64,000 nt of DNA from Enemella evansiae (GTDB taxonomy: Bacteria; Pseudomonadota; Alphaproteobacteria; Rhodobacterales; Rhodobacteraceae), in contig JAFKDC010000001.1 of the NCBI GenBank assembly GCA_017255395.1, positions 496,001 through 560,000 on the forward strand. Direction: 5' to 3'. The notes below the pieces were generated by a model. That model saw only the letters and a list, made by a program, of their open reading frames with translations, searched no databases and was not told where the DNA came from. The stretch's first letter is position 1. Every line of letters begins with the position of its first letter. Shown piece by piece: positions 1-9,232 of the stretch. The translations under genes and the position numbers were made by a program.

Positions 1-2
1 TC

Positions 3-2861
3 CGGGGTCTTGCGGCGCCGCGCACCGTGGTCGAGGTGCCCTCGCAGAACCTTGTGGGCTTCGACGTCACGCTGGCAGAGATTTCCGACGCCATCGCCGC
101 CGAGGTCGATGCCGATCCGGCGGGCGACGTGGGCGGCGGCGGGGCGCGGGTGCGCACCGGGGTCGAGAAACGCTCTGCCGACGACATCGCGGGGATCGTG
201 CTGCGCTCGAACCCGGACGGGTCCAAGCTGACCGTGGGCGAGGTGGCGCATATCCGGGTCGAGGGCGTCGACCGCGACCGCAGCTATTTCGTCGGCGACA
301 ACCCGGCCATCTCGATCCGGGTCGACCGTTCGGCGCGCGGCGATGCCATCGGCATCCAGCGCACCGTCGAGGAAGTTGCGCGCCGCTATCAGGCCTCCCT
401 GCCCGAGGGGGTGACCATCGACCTGATCCGCACGCGGGCCGAGGCGATCACCGGGCGGCTGAACACGCTGGTGGACAACGCGGCCTCTGGCCTTGTGCTG
501 GTGGTGGTGCTGCTGTTCCTCTTCCTGAACGCGCGCACCGCCTTCTGGGTGGCGGCGGGCATACCGACCGCGATGCTGGCGGCGATCGCGCTGATGTATG
601 CCTTTGGGCTGACGATCAACATGATCTCGCTCTTTGCGCTGATCATCACGCTGGGCATCGTGGTGGACGACGCCATCGTGGTGGGCGAGCACACCGACCA
701 CCTCGCTCGCAGGGGGCTGGACAGCTACGACGCGGCGGAAACGGCGGCCCGGCGCATGGCTCTGCCGGTCTTCTCGGCCACGCTGACCACGGTGATCGCC
801 TTCTTCGGGCTGACCGCCATCTCTGGCCGCTTCGGCGAGATGATCGCCGATATCCCCTTCACGGTGATCGTGGTCCTGCTGGCCAGCCTCGTCGAATGCT
901 TCCTGATTCTGCCCAACCACATGGCGCACGCGGTCCGGCATTCGGCGCATGAACATTGGTACGACCTGCCCTCGCGGCTGGTGAACCGGGGTTTCGTCCG
1001 GGTGCGCGAGACGCTCTTCCGCCCCTTCATGCGGCTGGTGATCGCCGGACGTTACGTCGTGCTGGCCGGGGCGGTGGTGCTGCTGGCGGCGAATGCGGCG
1101 CTGCTGATCCGGGGCGACGTGCCGTGGCGCTTCTTCAACTCGCCGGAACAGCCCTCTGTCTCGGGCAACTTCGCCATGGCCCCCGGGGCCACGCGCGCCG
1201 ATACCATCGCCCAGATGCGGCTGTTGCAGAAGGCCACCGACGAGTTGGCCGCCGAGTATCAGGACCGCTACGGCCTCAGCCCGCTGACCTATGTGATGGC
1301 GGAAATCGGCGGCAACTCCGGTCGCGGGCTGGCCGGGACCGACACCAAGGAAAGCTGGCAGCTGGGCGGCATCTCGATAGAGCTGATCGAGGCGGACCTG
1401 CGCCCCTATTCCTCTTTCGCCTTCGTCGGCGAGTTGCAGGAGAGGGTGGAACGGCACCCCATGGTCGAGACGATTTCCTTCCGGGGCTGGCGCGGCGGGC
1501 CGGGCGGCGACGCGCTGGACGTGCAGTTCTTCGGCGCCTCGGCAGAGGTGCTGAAACGCGCCTCGGAGGATCTGAAAGAGGCCATGGCCCGCTTCCCCGA
1601 GGTCTCGGCGGTCGAGGACAACCTGTCCTACGACAAGGACGAGATGATCCTCGAACTGACACCGCAGGGGCAGGCGCTGGGGTTCGACACCGACGGTCTG
1701 GGCCGCGTGCTGCGCAACCGGCTGAACGGCATCGAGGCGGCGACCTACCCCGACGGGCCGCGCAGCGCCGAGATCCGCGTCGAACTGCCCGAGGACGAGC
1801 TGAAGGCCGATTTCCTCGAAACCACGCTGATGCGCACGCCGGACGGGGCCTATGTGCCGCTGGCCGATATCGTCAGCGTCCAGCAGCGCACCGGTTTCTC
1901 CACCGTGCGGCGCGAAAACGGCGTGCGGCTGATCTCTGTCACCGGCGACATCTCCGAGGACGATCCGGCCCGCGCGACCGAGGTCATGACCGCCCTGCAG
2001 GAGGAGATCCTGCCCGCCATCGCCGCGCGCCGTCAGGTGGATTACCTTCTGTCGGGCCTGTCAGAGCAGGAAGACCGCTTTCTGAACGACGCGCGCATGG
2101 GGCTGACGCTGGTGCTGCTGGGCATCTACCTCGTGCTGGCCTGGGTCTTTGGCAGCTGGACGCGGCCCTTCGTGGTCATGGCGATCATCCCCTTCGGGCT
2201 GGTGGGCACCATCTACGGCCATAACCTCTGGGATGTGCCGATGAGCATGTTCACGGTGGTGGGCCTGCTGGGCATGACCGGGATCATCATCAACGATTCC
2301 ATCGTGCTGGTGACGCAGATCGACGAATACGCCGCCGAACGCGGGCTGATCCCCTCGATCATCGACGGGGCGGCGGACCGGCTGAGGCCGGTCTTCCTGA
2401 CCACCGCCACCACGGTGCTGGGGCTGGCGCCGCTGCTCTATGAACGCTCGGCCGATGCGCAGTTCCTGAAGCCCACGGTGATCACGCTGGTCTACGGGCT
2501 GGGCTTCGGCATGGTGCTGGTGCTGCTGGTGGTGCCCGCGCTGGTCGCGGTGCAGCACGACCTTGCGCGCTTCGGCGCGGCGGCCCGGCGGGGCCTGCGC
2601 TTTCGCGTCGGACGCGTGCGGGCGCTGATGGGGCTTGCGGCGCTGGCGGTGCTGGGCTGGCTGGCGGCCACCCTGGGCCATGTGGCGGTGACCGGCGCGC
2701 TGCCGCAGGTGTTGCAGGGCGGCGCGCTGGCGGGGTCAGGGGCGCTGAACGCGGCGCTCTTGCTTTTTGCGGGCGGGGTCGCGGCGCTGGTGGCGGTGCT
2801 CTACGGGGCAGGGGCGCTGGCCCTGGCCGTGGGGCGCATGCGGCGGCAGAGGGCGGCCTGA
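3..2861 (+). CDS. RND-family efflux permease, 3' part (5' end outside the window)
   Basis: Inner-membrane proton-driven export pump of the AcrB/MexB/HAE1-like superfamily; works with a periplasmic adaptor, which is not in the window and may lie upstream. The frame is open from the first bases and a GTG at 27 is an internal valine, so the gene is truncated by the window edge. About 950 residues remain. Visible are the end of the first periplasmic loop, the transmembrane bundle with the proton-relay pair in VVDDAIVVGE, the second large periplasmic loop, and the second bundle with the segment GIIINDSIVLV. After the usual end (about residue 850) there is an extra hydrophobic C-terminal region with two or three membrane segments and a basic tail. 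The substrate cannot be read from sequence. The downstream gene is convergent. Confidence 0.93.
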   Translation, partial: RGLAAPRTVVEVPSQNLVGFDVTLAEISDAIAAEVDADPAGDVGGGGARVRTGVEKRSADDIAGIVLRSNPDGSKLTVGEVAHIRVEGVDRDRSYFVGDNPAISIRVDRSARGDAIGIQRTVEEVARRYQASLPEGVTIDLIRTRAEAITGRLNTLVDNAASGLVLVVVLLFLFLNARTAFWVAAGIPTAMLAAIALMYAFGLTINMISLFALIITLGIVVDDAIVVGEHTDHLARRGLDSYDAAETAARRMALPVFSATLTTVIAFFGLTAISGRFGEMIADIPFTVIVVLLASLVECFLILPNHMAHAVRHSAHEHWYDLPSRLVNRGFVRVRETLFRPFMRLVIAGRYVVLAGAVVLLAANAALLIRGDVPWRFFNSPEQPSVSGNFAMAPGATRADTIAQMRLLQKATDELAAEYQDRYGLSPLTYVMAEIGGNSGRGLAGTDTKESWQLGGISIELIEADLRPYSSFAFVGELQERVERHPMVETISFRGWRGGPGGDALDVQFFGASAEVLKRASEDLKEAMARFPEVSAVEDNLSYDKDEMILELTPQGQALGFDTDGLGRVLRNRLNGIEAATYPDGPRSAEIRVELPEDELKADFLETTLMRTPDGAYVPLADIVSVQQRTGFSTVRRENGVRLISVTGDISEDDPARATEVMTALQEEILPAIAARRQVDYLLSGLSEQEDRFLNDARMGLTLVLLGIYLVLAWVFGSWTRPFVVMAIIPFGLVGTIYGHNLWDVPMSMFTVVGLLGMTGIIINDSIVLVTQIDEYAAERGLIPSIIDGAADRLRPVFLTTATTVLGLAPLLYERSADAQFLKPTVITLVYGLGFGMVLVLLVVPALVAVQHDLARFGAAARRGLRFRVGRVRALMGLAALAVLGWLAATLGHVAVTGALPQVLQGGALAGSGALNAALLLFAGGVAALVAVLYGAGALALAVGRMRRQRAA

Positions 2862-3014
2862 GGCGGGATTGTCCCCACGGGCGGGGGCGCGGTTATCGGC
2901 ACAAAGGGGCGGAGCGGATACGCGGGGCCCGCGCGGAGCCTCCGCAACAACGGCCAGAGACGGACCGCAAGCGTCGCCCTCAGCACCCCGGCCCGCGCCG
3001 CGAGCGCCGGTTGA

Positions 3015-3824
3015 TCAGCCCGCGCAGCCCTTGATCTCCACCGGCATGGCGCCACCCAGAACCGTGATGCGCAGCGCCGAGCGGTCCAGCGCGAAGGCCC
3101 CGCCAGAGGCGTGCCGCACGGTGGTCCGCGCCACAAGGCGCCCGCCGCTCCAGCCGGTGTCGGGATCGGCGACCCAGAGCGCCGGGTCCCGCGCTTCGAT
3201 CACCGTTTCCTCGCGCCCCGTGCCGCGTGGCATGTCGATGGCGACCTCCAGCCCCACACCCTTCTTCGCCGGGGCAACCCGACAGGAGACACCGCGCACC
3301 CCGGCCTCGGCGCCCGAGAAGGGCAGGTTGGCAAGGGCGGCGGCGATCACCGGGTCGGGCCGGGTCGCCTTGGCGGGCAGATCGACGGACACGCGGACCC
3401 GGTGCGGCATGCAGACATCCTTGCAGATGCCGATATCGACCACGCCGCCCAGCCGCGCGTCGCCGCGCGCGTCCTTCAGCGAGACGCGCAGGGGCAGCAC
3501 CAGCTCTCCCTTGTAGCCGATCGAGCGCATGCCGGATTGCCAGAAAACCACCGGCGCCGGCCATTGCGGCGTGATGGCCCGCGTGTTGCGGGTGCCGCGC
3601 CACTGGAATTCCGGCGGAATGCCCGCTTCTCCGGGGCTGCGCCAGTAGGTCTTCCACCCGGGCGCAAGGCGCAGGTGCAGGGCGGCCATGTGATCGCCGT
3701 TCGGCAGGCGCCAGCCGGGGCGCAGCTCGGCCTGCACGACGTTGTCATAACTTTCGGCCCGCGCCGGGGCGGTCATGGCCGCAAGGCCCAGCAGCACTGC
3801 GAAAAGGGTCAGAAGGCGTGTCAT
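3015..3824 (-). CDS. secreted DsbD N-terminal-domain-like protein (thiol-disulfide exchange)
   Basis: A 269-residue protein with a clean Sec signal peptide (TRLLTLFAVLLGLAAM ... ARA, about 23 residues). The mature part resembles the periplasmic DsbD-N/DsbC-like domain of protein-disulfide reductases and ScsB. The diagnostic segment is DIGICKDVCMP near residue 140, a C-x3-C pair, and further cysteines occur near residue 200 and at the C-terminus. It has no thioredoxin domain and no membrane core, so it is only the periplasmic domain as a free-standing protein. Likely role (inference): accepting electrons for periplasmic thiol reduction or metal tolerance. It is convergent with the RND gene and divergent from yqgE (about 170 bp between starts). 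Confidence 0.8.
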   Translation of the reverse strand: MTRLLTLFAVLLGLAAMTAPARAESYDNVVQAELRPGWRLPNGDHMAALHLRLAPGWKTYWRSPGEAGIPPEFQWRGTRNTRAITPQWPAPVVFWQSGMRSIGYKGELVLPLRVSLKDARGDARLGGVVDIGICKDVCMPHRVRVSVDLPAKATRPDPVIAAALANLPFSGAEAGVRGVSCRVAPAKKGVGLEVAIDMPRGTGREETVIEARDPALWVADPDTGWSGGRLVARTTVRHASGGAFALDRSALRITVLGGAMPVEIKGCAG

Positions 3825-3992
3825 CCCTTTCAGATGGCGAGTCGGGGCTGAAATGAAAAGTCACGCTTTGGCGATGCCGCCGTGTCCGGGCAGGGCGGTG
3901 GCATGACGGACACGGCCACCCTTGTCAGTCCGCGCGCGGGTCGCCATGTTTGAAGCATGACAAGACTGCAAGAGGCGCGGGGCAGCGCAGCC

Positions 3993-4565
3993 ATGAAGAC
4001 AACGGCGCCGACCAACCTGACCGGGCACATGCTGATCGCCATGCCGGGCATGGGAGACCCGCGTTTCGAGCAGAGCGTGGTGTTTCTCTGCGACCACTCG
4101 GACGAGGGCGCGATGGGGCTGATCGTGAACAAGCCCAATACCGACATCGAGATGAAGGCCCTGCTGGAGCAGCTGGATATCGCCGTCGATGCCGACCTTG
4201 CCGGACGGCAGGTGCATTTCGGCGGCCCGGTCGAGATGGGGCGCGGCTTCGTGCTGCACACGCCGGATTACGAATCGGTGGTGACGACGCTTGAGGTTCG
4301 CGACGACATCCATATGACCGCGACGCTCGACGTGCTCGAGGATCTGGGTCGCGGCGATGGCCCGGACAAGTGGCTGATGCTGCTGGGCTACGCGGGCTGG
4401 GGCCCGGGCCAGCTGGAACGCGAGATCGCCGAGAACGGCTGGCTGGTCTGCGACGCCTCGACCGGGCTGGTCTTCGACGAGGGCGACATGGACAAGTGGA
4501 CCGCCGCGCTGCAGTCCATCGGCGTGGCGCCGGTGGCGCTGTCGTCCGAGGGCGGCCGCGCCTGA
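3993..4565 (+). CDS. YqgE/AlgH family protein
   Basis: A small cytosolic DUF179 (YqgE/AlgH) protein of about 190 residues. The family is widespread and its biochemical role is not established. Hallmarks are LTGHMLIAMPGMGDPRFEQSV at the N-terminus, FLCDHSDEGAMGLIVNKP, HFGGPVEMGRGFVLH and GYAGWGPGQLEREI. An in-frame ATG at 3957 would add 12 residues of low similarity; neither start has a strong ribosome-binding site. I chose 3993 because family members start just before LTGHMLIA. It is convergent with the Sua5 gene downstream. Confidence 0.93.
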   Translation: MKTTAPTNLTGHMLIAMPGMGDPRFEQSVVFLCDHSDEGAMGLIVNKPNTDIEMKALLEQLDIAVDADLAGRQVHFGGPVEMGRGFVLHTPDYESVVTTLEVRDDIHMTATLDVLEDLGRGDGPDKWLMLLGYAGWGPGQLEREIAENGWLVCDASTGLVFDEGDMDKWTAALQSIGVAPVALSSEGGRA

Positions 4566-4690
4566 CCGACGACGGCGCCCCGATCGGACCGCCCATCTTC
4601 TTCCTGGATCAATTACCCTCGGGGAGCGCGAGGGGCAGCGCCCCGCGTTCCTGCCTTCTCGGCGGGCGCAACGGCTGCGCCCCGCGCGCC

Positions 4691-5638
4691 CTAGCGATCC
4701 GCCGCCGCGCGGCTGAGGCGGTCGTTGATCGCCACGCCCAGCCCCAGATGCGGGATCGGCGCCACCGCGATCACCCGCGCACCCTGCGCGTCCAGCCGGT
4801 GCAGGTATTCGAACAGGTTGGCCGCCGCCTCTGTCAGATCCTCGGTTTCGGACAGGTTCAGGTCGCAGTCGGTGTCGCCGAAGCCCAGCCGCGCCTCGCC
4901 CTCCTCGAAGTCCACCGCGTTCAGCCGCACCCGCGCGCGCGGCGCGTAATGCGAACGCGTCTGCCCGGGCGCGCTGATGTGGTCGGTCTCGCGCCGGGTG
5001 GCGACGCGGGTGTTCAGGACCTCGGCCAGATCGTCCATCGGCACGCCGCCGGGCCGCAGCAGCGTCGGCGGCCCGGCCAGTCCGAGGATTGTCGATTCCA
5101 GCCCGACCGAACAGGGGCCGCCATCCACCACAGCCTCGATCCGGCCCGTCAGGCCCTCCAGCACGTGCCCGGCGCGCGTCGGGCTGATCTGTCCCGACAG
5201 GTTCGCCGAGGGCGCCGCCACCGGCCCGCCGATCTCGCGCAGCAGCGCCTGCGCAACGGGTGCCGCGGGCATCCGCACCGCCAGCGTGTCCAGCCCGGCC
5301 GTCACCAGCTTCGACACCGGCGCGCCATCCCGGAGCGGCAGCACCAGCGTCAGGGGGCCGGGCCAGAAGGCCTCTGCCACGCGGTCGGCAAGGTGGTTCC
5401 ACTTCACCAGCGCCTTGACCTCTTCCAGATCGGCCAGATGCACGATCAGCGGGTTAAAGCTGGGCCGCCTCTTCGCCTCGAAGATCCGGGCGACGGCGCG
5501 GTCGTTGCCCGCATCGGCGCCCAGCCCGTAGACGGTTTCCGTGGGAAAGGCGACAAGCCCGCCCCGTGCCAGCAGATCGGCGGCGCGCGACAGGTCCTGC
5601 GCGCTGGCGCTCAGGTGTTCGGTGGTGATGTCGACCAT
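4691..5638 (-). CDS. L-threonylcarbamoyladenylate synthase (Sua5/YrdC/YciO)
   Basis: Makes threonylcarbamoyl-AMP from threonine, bicarbonate and ATP, the first step in forming t6A37 on ANN-decoding tRNAs. The YrdC-type catalytic domain fills about residues 10-200: GGLVAFPTETVYGLGADA, KRRPSFNPLIVHL, WPGPLTLVL, AAPSANLSGQISPT and SVGLESTI. A C-terminal Sua5 domain follows (about 230-315), so this is the long two-domain form. The frame stays open upstream to 5737, but ATG 5638 directly precedes the conserved region and has a purine-rich GAGGGG just upstream, though spaced closely. It is divergent from the acyl-CoA dehydrogenase gene. Confidence 0.95.
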   Translation of the reverse strand: MVDITTEHLSASAQDLSRAADLLARGGLVAFPTETVYGLGADAGNDRAVARIFEAKRRPSFNPLIVHLADLEEVKALVKWNHLADRVAEAFWPGPLTLVLPLRDGAPVSKLVTAGLDTLAVRMPAAPVAQALLREIGGPVAAPSANLSGQISPTRAGHVLEGLTGRIEAVVDGGPCSVGLESTILGLAGPPTLLRPGGVPMDDLAEVLNTRVATRRETDHISAPGQTRSHYAPRARVRLNAVDFEEGEARLGFGDTDCDLNLSETEDLTEAAANLFEYLHRLDAQGARVIAVAPIPHLGLGVAINDRLSRAAADR

Positions 5639-5747
5639 GTCCCCTCGTGACGCGGCGTTTCCCTGGGCCGGGTGCGGCAAGCGCTTACCCTTTCGTAAAG
5701 GTTTGCTACAAGAGACATAGTGCATTGCCAAGAACAAGGGAGGCCCT

Positions 5748-7448
5748 ATGCCCTATCGCGCGCCTTTGGAGGATTTCCGCCGGATCCTGACGGATGTGGT
5801 GGGATATGAGCAGGTTTCTGGCACCGATCTCTACGCCGAGGCCGGGATGGAAACGGTCGAGGCCGTCCTGACCGAGGCCGGGAAGATGTGCGAAGAGGTA
5901 CTGGCCCCCCTGAACCGCAACGGCGATCTGGACCCGGCGCGGCTGGAAAACGGCCGCATGCGCACGCCCAGGGGCTTTGCCGAGGGTTACAAGGCGATTG
6001 CCGAGGGCGGCTGGGTGGCGGTCTCCGCCGCGCCGGAAAGCGGCGGCATGGGGCTGCCGATGGCGGTGACGACCTGCGTGAACGACATGATGGGTTCTGC
6101 CTGTCTGGCGCTGCAACTGAACCCGCTGATGACGCAGGGCCAGATCGAGGCGCTGGAACACCACGCCAGCGACGAGCTGAAGGCGCTGTACCTGCCCAAG
6201 CTGGTGACCGGCGAATGGCAGGGCACGATGAACCTGACGGAGCCGCAGGCCGGGTCGGACGTGGGTGCGCTGTCGACCAAGGCAGAGCCGCTGGAGGATG
6301 GCATCTATGCTATCACCGGGCAGAAGATCTACATAACATGGGGCGACAACGACTTTACGGAAAACGTCTGTCATCTGGTGCTGGCGCGGCTGCCCGACGC
6401 GGTGCCGGGGACCAAGGGCATCTCGCTCTTCCTCGTGCCGCGCAACATTCCCGACGCGGACGGCAACCCGGGCGTGGCGAACGACCTCAAGGTGGTCAGC
6501 CTCGAACACAAGCTGGGGATGCACGGTTCGCCGACCTGCGTCATGCAATACGACGGCGCCAAGGGCTGGCTTGTGGGCAAAGAGGGTGGGGGCATGCGCG
6601 CCATGTTCACCATGATGAACAACGCCCGCCTTGGCGTGGGCGTGCAGGGCGTGGCCATTGCAGAGGCCGCGACGCAGGCGGCGCTTGCCTACGCGCAGGA
6701 GCGCAGGCAGGGCAAGACGCCCGAGGGCACCATCATCGGCCATGCCGACGTGCGCCGGATGCTCGCCACCATGCGCGCCGATACCTTTGCCGCGCGCGCC
6801 ATCGCGCTGGCACAGGCGGTGGCCATCGACATGGGCCGCGCCACCGGCGAGGCCGACTGGCAGGCCCGCGCGGCACTGCTGACCCCGATCACCAAGGCCT
6901 TCGGCACCGACACCGGCATCGCCGTGGCGGACATGGGCGTGCAGGTGCACGGCGGCATGGGCTACATCGAGGAAACCGGTGCGGCGCAGTTCCTGCGCGA
7001 CGTGCGGGTGACGGCGATCTATGAGGGCACCAACGGCATTCAGGCCATGGACCTCGTGGGGCGCAAGATGATGGACGGCGGCGAGGCCGCCTATCGCCTG
7101 CTCGACGAGATCGAGGGCTTCGCCGAAACCGCGCGCGGCCAGATGCCCGAGCTTGCCACCCGGGTCTGGGAGGCCGCCGAATCGCTGCGCGAGACCACAG
7201 AGGCGCTGGTGGCGACCGAGGTCGCGGATCGCTTCGCCGGGGCGGTGCCCTACCTGCACGGCTTCGCCCGCGTGCTGGGCGGCTATTTCCACCTGCGCGC
7301 GGCCATGGCCGACCCCGATGGCGGTGCCGCCCGTCTGGCGCGCTTCTACATTGAGCGCCTGCTGCCCGCGCACACCGGCCTTCTGGCGCAGGCCCGTGCC
7401 GGGTCCGAGACGGTCATGGCGATCACCGCCGAGGACCTCGTGGCGTGA
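5748..7448 (+). CDS. acyl-CoA dehydrogenase, long form (DmdC-like)
   Basis: FAD-dependent alpha,beta-dehydrogenation of an acyl-CoA, passing electrons to ETF (etfBA lie at 38-39.7 kb). At 566 residues it belongs to the long ACAD subfamily with an extra C-terminal helical domain (from about 470). FAD and substrate motifs are visible: NLTEPQAGSDVGAL, ITGQKIYITWGDND and GMGYIEETGAAQFLRD. The catalytic base is the Glu of YEGTNGIQ. Rhodobacteraceae proteins of this build include DmdC, 3-methylmercaptopropionyl-CoA dehydrogenase of DMSP demethylation, but no dmd genes are adjacent, so the substrate stays open. The stop overlaps the next ATG by one base (TGATG), which implies coupling to the MBL hydrolase. 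Confidence 0.93.
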   Translation: MPYRAPLEDFRRILTDVVGYEQVSGTDLYAEAGMETVEAVLTEAGKMCEEVLAPLNRNGDLDPARLENGRMRTPRGFAEGYKAIAEGGWVAVSAAPESGGMGLPMAVTTCVNDMMGSACLALQLNPLMTQGQIEALEHHASDELKALYLPKLVTGEWQGTMNLTEPQAGSDVGALSTKAEPLEDGIYAITGQKIYITWGDNDFTENVCHLVLARLPDAVPGTKGISLFLVPRNIPDADGNPGVANDLKVVSLEHKLGMHGSPTCVMQYDGAKGWLVGKEGGGMRAMFTMMNNARLGVGVQGVAIAEAATQAALAYAQERRQGKTPEGTIIGHADVRRMLATMRADTFAARAIALAQAVAIDMGRATGEADWQARAALLTPITKAFGTDTGIAVADMGVQVHGGMGYIEETGAAQFLRDVRVTAIYEGTNGIQAMDLVGRKMMDGGEAAYRLLDEIEGFAETARGQMPELATRVWEAAESLRETTEALVATEVADRFAGAVPYLHGFARVLGGYFHLRAAMADPDGGAARLARFYIERLLPAHTGLLAQARAGSETVMAITAEDLVA

Positions 7449-8491
7449 TGGACGGCAGCCACACCCCGATTGCCTACCCTTTCGCCACGCCCCCTGAACC
7501 GGGCGAGGCGGTCGAAGTGGCCGAAGGCGTGCTCTGGCTGCGCCAGCCGTTGCCGATGAAACTGGATCACGTCAACGTCTACGCGCTGGACGACGGCGAC
7601 GGCTGGACGCTGGTCGACACCGGCTTTGCCACCCGCAAGAGCCGCGCGATCTGGCAGCAGGCCCTCGCCGGCCCGCTGAAGGGCAAGCCGGTGCGGCGCG
7701 TGATCGCCACGCACCACCACCCCGACCACATCGGCCTCGCGGGCTGGTTTCAAAGCGACCACGGCGCCGAACTGGTGACGACCCGCACCGCATGGCTTTT
7801 TGCGCGGATGCTGATGCTGGACGTGCAGGATCGCCCGGCACCCGAAACCGTCGCCTACTGGAAGGCCGCCGGAATGGCGCCCGAAATCCTCGAACAGCGG
7901 CTGACCGAACGGCCCTTCAACTTCGCCGACTGCGTGGCACCGATGCCGCTGGGCTTCACCCGCATCCGGCAGGGCGACAGCCTGAAGGCGGCGGGCCGCA
8001 CATGGGACGTCCACATCGGCAACGGCCACGCGCCGGACCATGCGACCCTGTGGTCGCGCGACGACAGCCTCGTGCTGTCGGGCGACCAGATCATCGCCTC
8101 GATCAGCTCGAACCTCGGCGTCTACGCGACCGAACCAGAGGCCGACCCGGTGGGCGACTGGCTGGAGGCCTGCGAAAGGCTCGCCACACTGGCCCGTCCC
8201 GATCATCTCGTGCTGGGCGGCCACAAGCTGCCCTTCACCGGCCTGCCCGCGCGCATGGCGCAGCTGATCGACAACCACCACGGCGCGCTCGACCGCCTGC
8301 AGGCCTTTCTGGACACGCCGAAAACCGCCGGAGACTGCTTCCCCCCGCTCTTCAAACGCAGCATCGGCGCGGGCGAATACGGCCTGGCCCTCGTCGAGGC
8401 CATGGCCCACTGCCTGCACCTCTGGCACGACGGCCGCGCCACCCGCGAGAAGCGCGACGACGACGGCGCCTGGCTCTTCCGGTCCTGCTAG
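7448..8491 (+). CDS. MBL-fold metallo-hydrolase
   Basis: A 347-residue metallo-beta-lactamase-fold hydrolase. The metal-binding motif THHHPDHIGLAGW is near residue 95. A second conserved histidine sits in IGNGHAPDH (about 195), DQIIASISSN carries the bridging acidic residue, and a further His is in VLGGHKLPF. The C-terminal third is helical, as in the hydroxyacylglutathione-hydrolase-like or LACTB2-like branch that often accompanies acyl-CoA dehydrogenases. I chose ATG 7448 because it overlaps the upstream stop (TGATG); a GTG one codon earlier is also in frame. Inferred role: thioester or lactone hydrolysis in the same acyl-CoA pathway; substrate unknown. Confidence 0.9.
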   Translation: MDGSHTPIAYPFATPPEPGEAVEVAEGVLWLRQPLPMKLDHVNVYALDDGDGWTLVDTGFATRKSRAIWQQALAGPLKGKPVRRVIATHHHPDHIGLAGWFQSDHGAELVTTRTAWLFARMLMLDVQDRPAPETVAYWKAAGMAPEILEQRLTERPFNFADCVAPMPLGFTRIRQGDSLKAAGRTWDVHIGNGHAPDHATLWSRDDSLVLSGDQIIASISSNLGVYATEPEADPVGDWLEACERLATLARPDHLVLGGHKLPFTGLPARMAQLIDNHHGALDRLQAFLDTPKTAGDCFPPLFKRSIGAGEYGLALVEAMAHCLHLWHDGRATREKRDDDGAWLFRSC

Positions 8492-8540
8492 ACCCCGCAG
8501 CCTCCCGTCACCCCAGTCCGCCACCCGGGCGCCGCGCCCG

Positions 8541-8566
8541 CGCCTTTTCCAGACACAAATACTGCT
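8541..8566 (+). repeat. weak copy of the CTTCTTCT/AAATAC intergenic element
   Basis: CCTTTTCC, a short spacer, then CACAAATACTGCT. It resembles the two stronger copies downstream in the same gap but lacks the exact CTTCTTCT half. Confidence 0.4.
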
Positions 8567-8630
8567 CCGCACCACCGCCAGCAGGGCCGCGTCACACCGA
8601 AGCACCCTGCGCCGCCCTGCTAGGCTCCTA

Positions 8631-8656
8631 CACTTCTTCTTGGCCCAAATACCGCT
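8631..8656 (+). repeat. CTTCTTCT/AAATAC intergenic element, copy 1
   Basis: ACTTCTTCTTGG, then CCCAAATACCGCT. It lies between the convergent MBL and dtd genes, in the orientation of the MBL gene. The 8492-8788 gap contains no plausible gene; it holds three copies of this element spaced about 90-100 bp apart. Confidence 0.65.
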
Positions 8657-8730
8657 GCCACGCCCACGCCGCGCGCCGACACGCGGCGGCGCGCCAAGGC
8701 ACCCCACACCGACAACCGGGCGCAGACCTC

Positions 8731-8755
8731 TGCTTCTTCTCTGTGAAAATACTCA
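8731..8755 (+). repeat. CTTCTTCT/AAATAC intergenic element, copy 2
   Basis: TGCTTCTTCTCTG, then TGAAAATACTC. It is preceded by a short inverted repeat (GCAG, loop ACCT, CTGC) at about 8722-8733. Nearly identical to the copy at 33058. Confidence 0.65.
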
Positions 8756-8788
8756 AAGGCAACGCGGCCAAACCCGCACCGCCAGACC

Positions 8789-9232
8789 CTACTCGGCCGT
8801 GTCCATCCAGATCGTCACCGGCCCGTCATTGACCAGCGACACCGCCATATCCGCGCCGAACCGCCCGGTCGCCACCGCCAGCCCCTGTGCCTGCACCTGC
8901 GCGGCAAAGTATTCGTACAGCCGCTCGCCCTCCGCCGGGGGCGCGGCGGTGGAAAAGCCGGGTCGGTTTCCCCGCGAGGTATCGCCTGCCAGCGTGAACT
9001 GGCTCACCACTAGCGCGGCGCCGCCCACGTCGAGAACCGAGCGGTTCATCCGCCCCTCCTCGTCGCGGAAGATCCGCAGCTTCGCGATCTTGGCCGCCAG
9101 CCGGTCTGCCTCGGCCTCGGTGTCGCCCTGCATGGCACAGATCAGGATCAGCAGCCCGGGGCCGATCTCTCCGACCACGGCGCCCTCGACTTCGACCCGC
9201 GCCTGCGTGACGCGCTGGATCAGCGCCCTCAT
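8789..9232 (-). CDS. dtd: D-aminoacyl-tRNA deacylase
   Basis: Hydrolyses D-aminoacyl-tRNAs (and glycyl-tRNA-Ala), keeping D-amino acids out of translation. Its 147 residues match the usual DTD length. Family features: the start [35 protein letters not shown] (the conserved SQFTL motif) and, near the C-terminus, [14 protein letters not shown], where NxGPVT is the second active-site signature. Its ATG overlaps the stop of the upstream kinase gene (ATGA), so translation is probably coupled. Confidence 0.96.
   Translation of the reverse strand: MRALIQRVTQARVEVEGAVVGEIGPGLLILICAMQGDTEAEADRLAAKIAKLRIFRDEEGRMNRSVLDVGGAALVVSQFTLAGDTSRGNRPGFSTAAPPAEGERLYEYFAAQVQAQGLAVATGRFGADMAVSLVNDGPVTIWMDTAE

Noticed and set aside
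956-2224. Long plus-strand open frame inside the RND gene
   Set aside because: Arg/Gly/Ala-rich shadow of the RND reading frame caused by high GC; no ribosome-binding site or domain.
4632-4644. Hairpin GGGGC-AGC-GCCCC as an intrinsic terminator for yqgE or the Sua5 gene
   Set aside because: Arms of only 5 bp and no T tract; kept only as a match to the hairpin at 12134.
3861-5402. Long minus-strand frame across yqgE and the Sua5 gene
   Set aside because: Low-complexity Arg/Ala shadow; both real genes are clear in other frames.
5706-7373. His/Gly-rich minus-strand frame opposite the acyl-CoA dehydrogenase
   Set aside because: Antisense shadow; composition atypical and no start signal.
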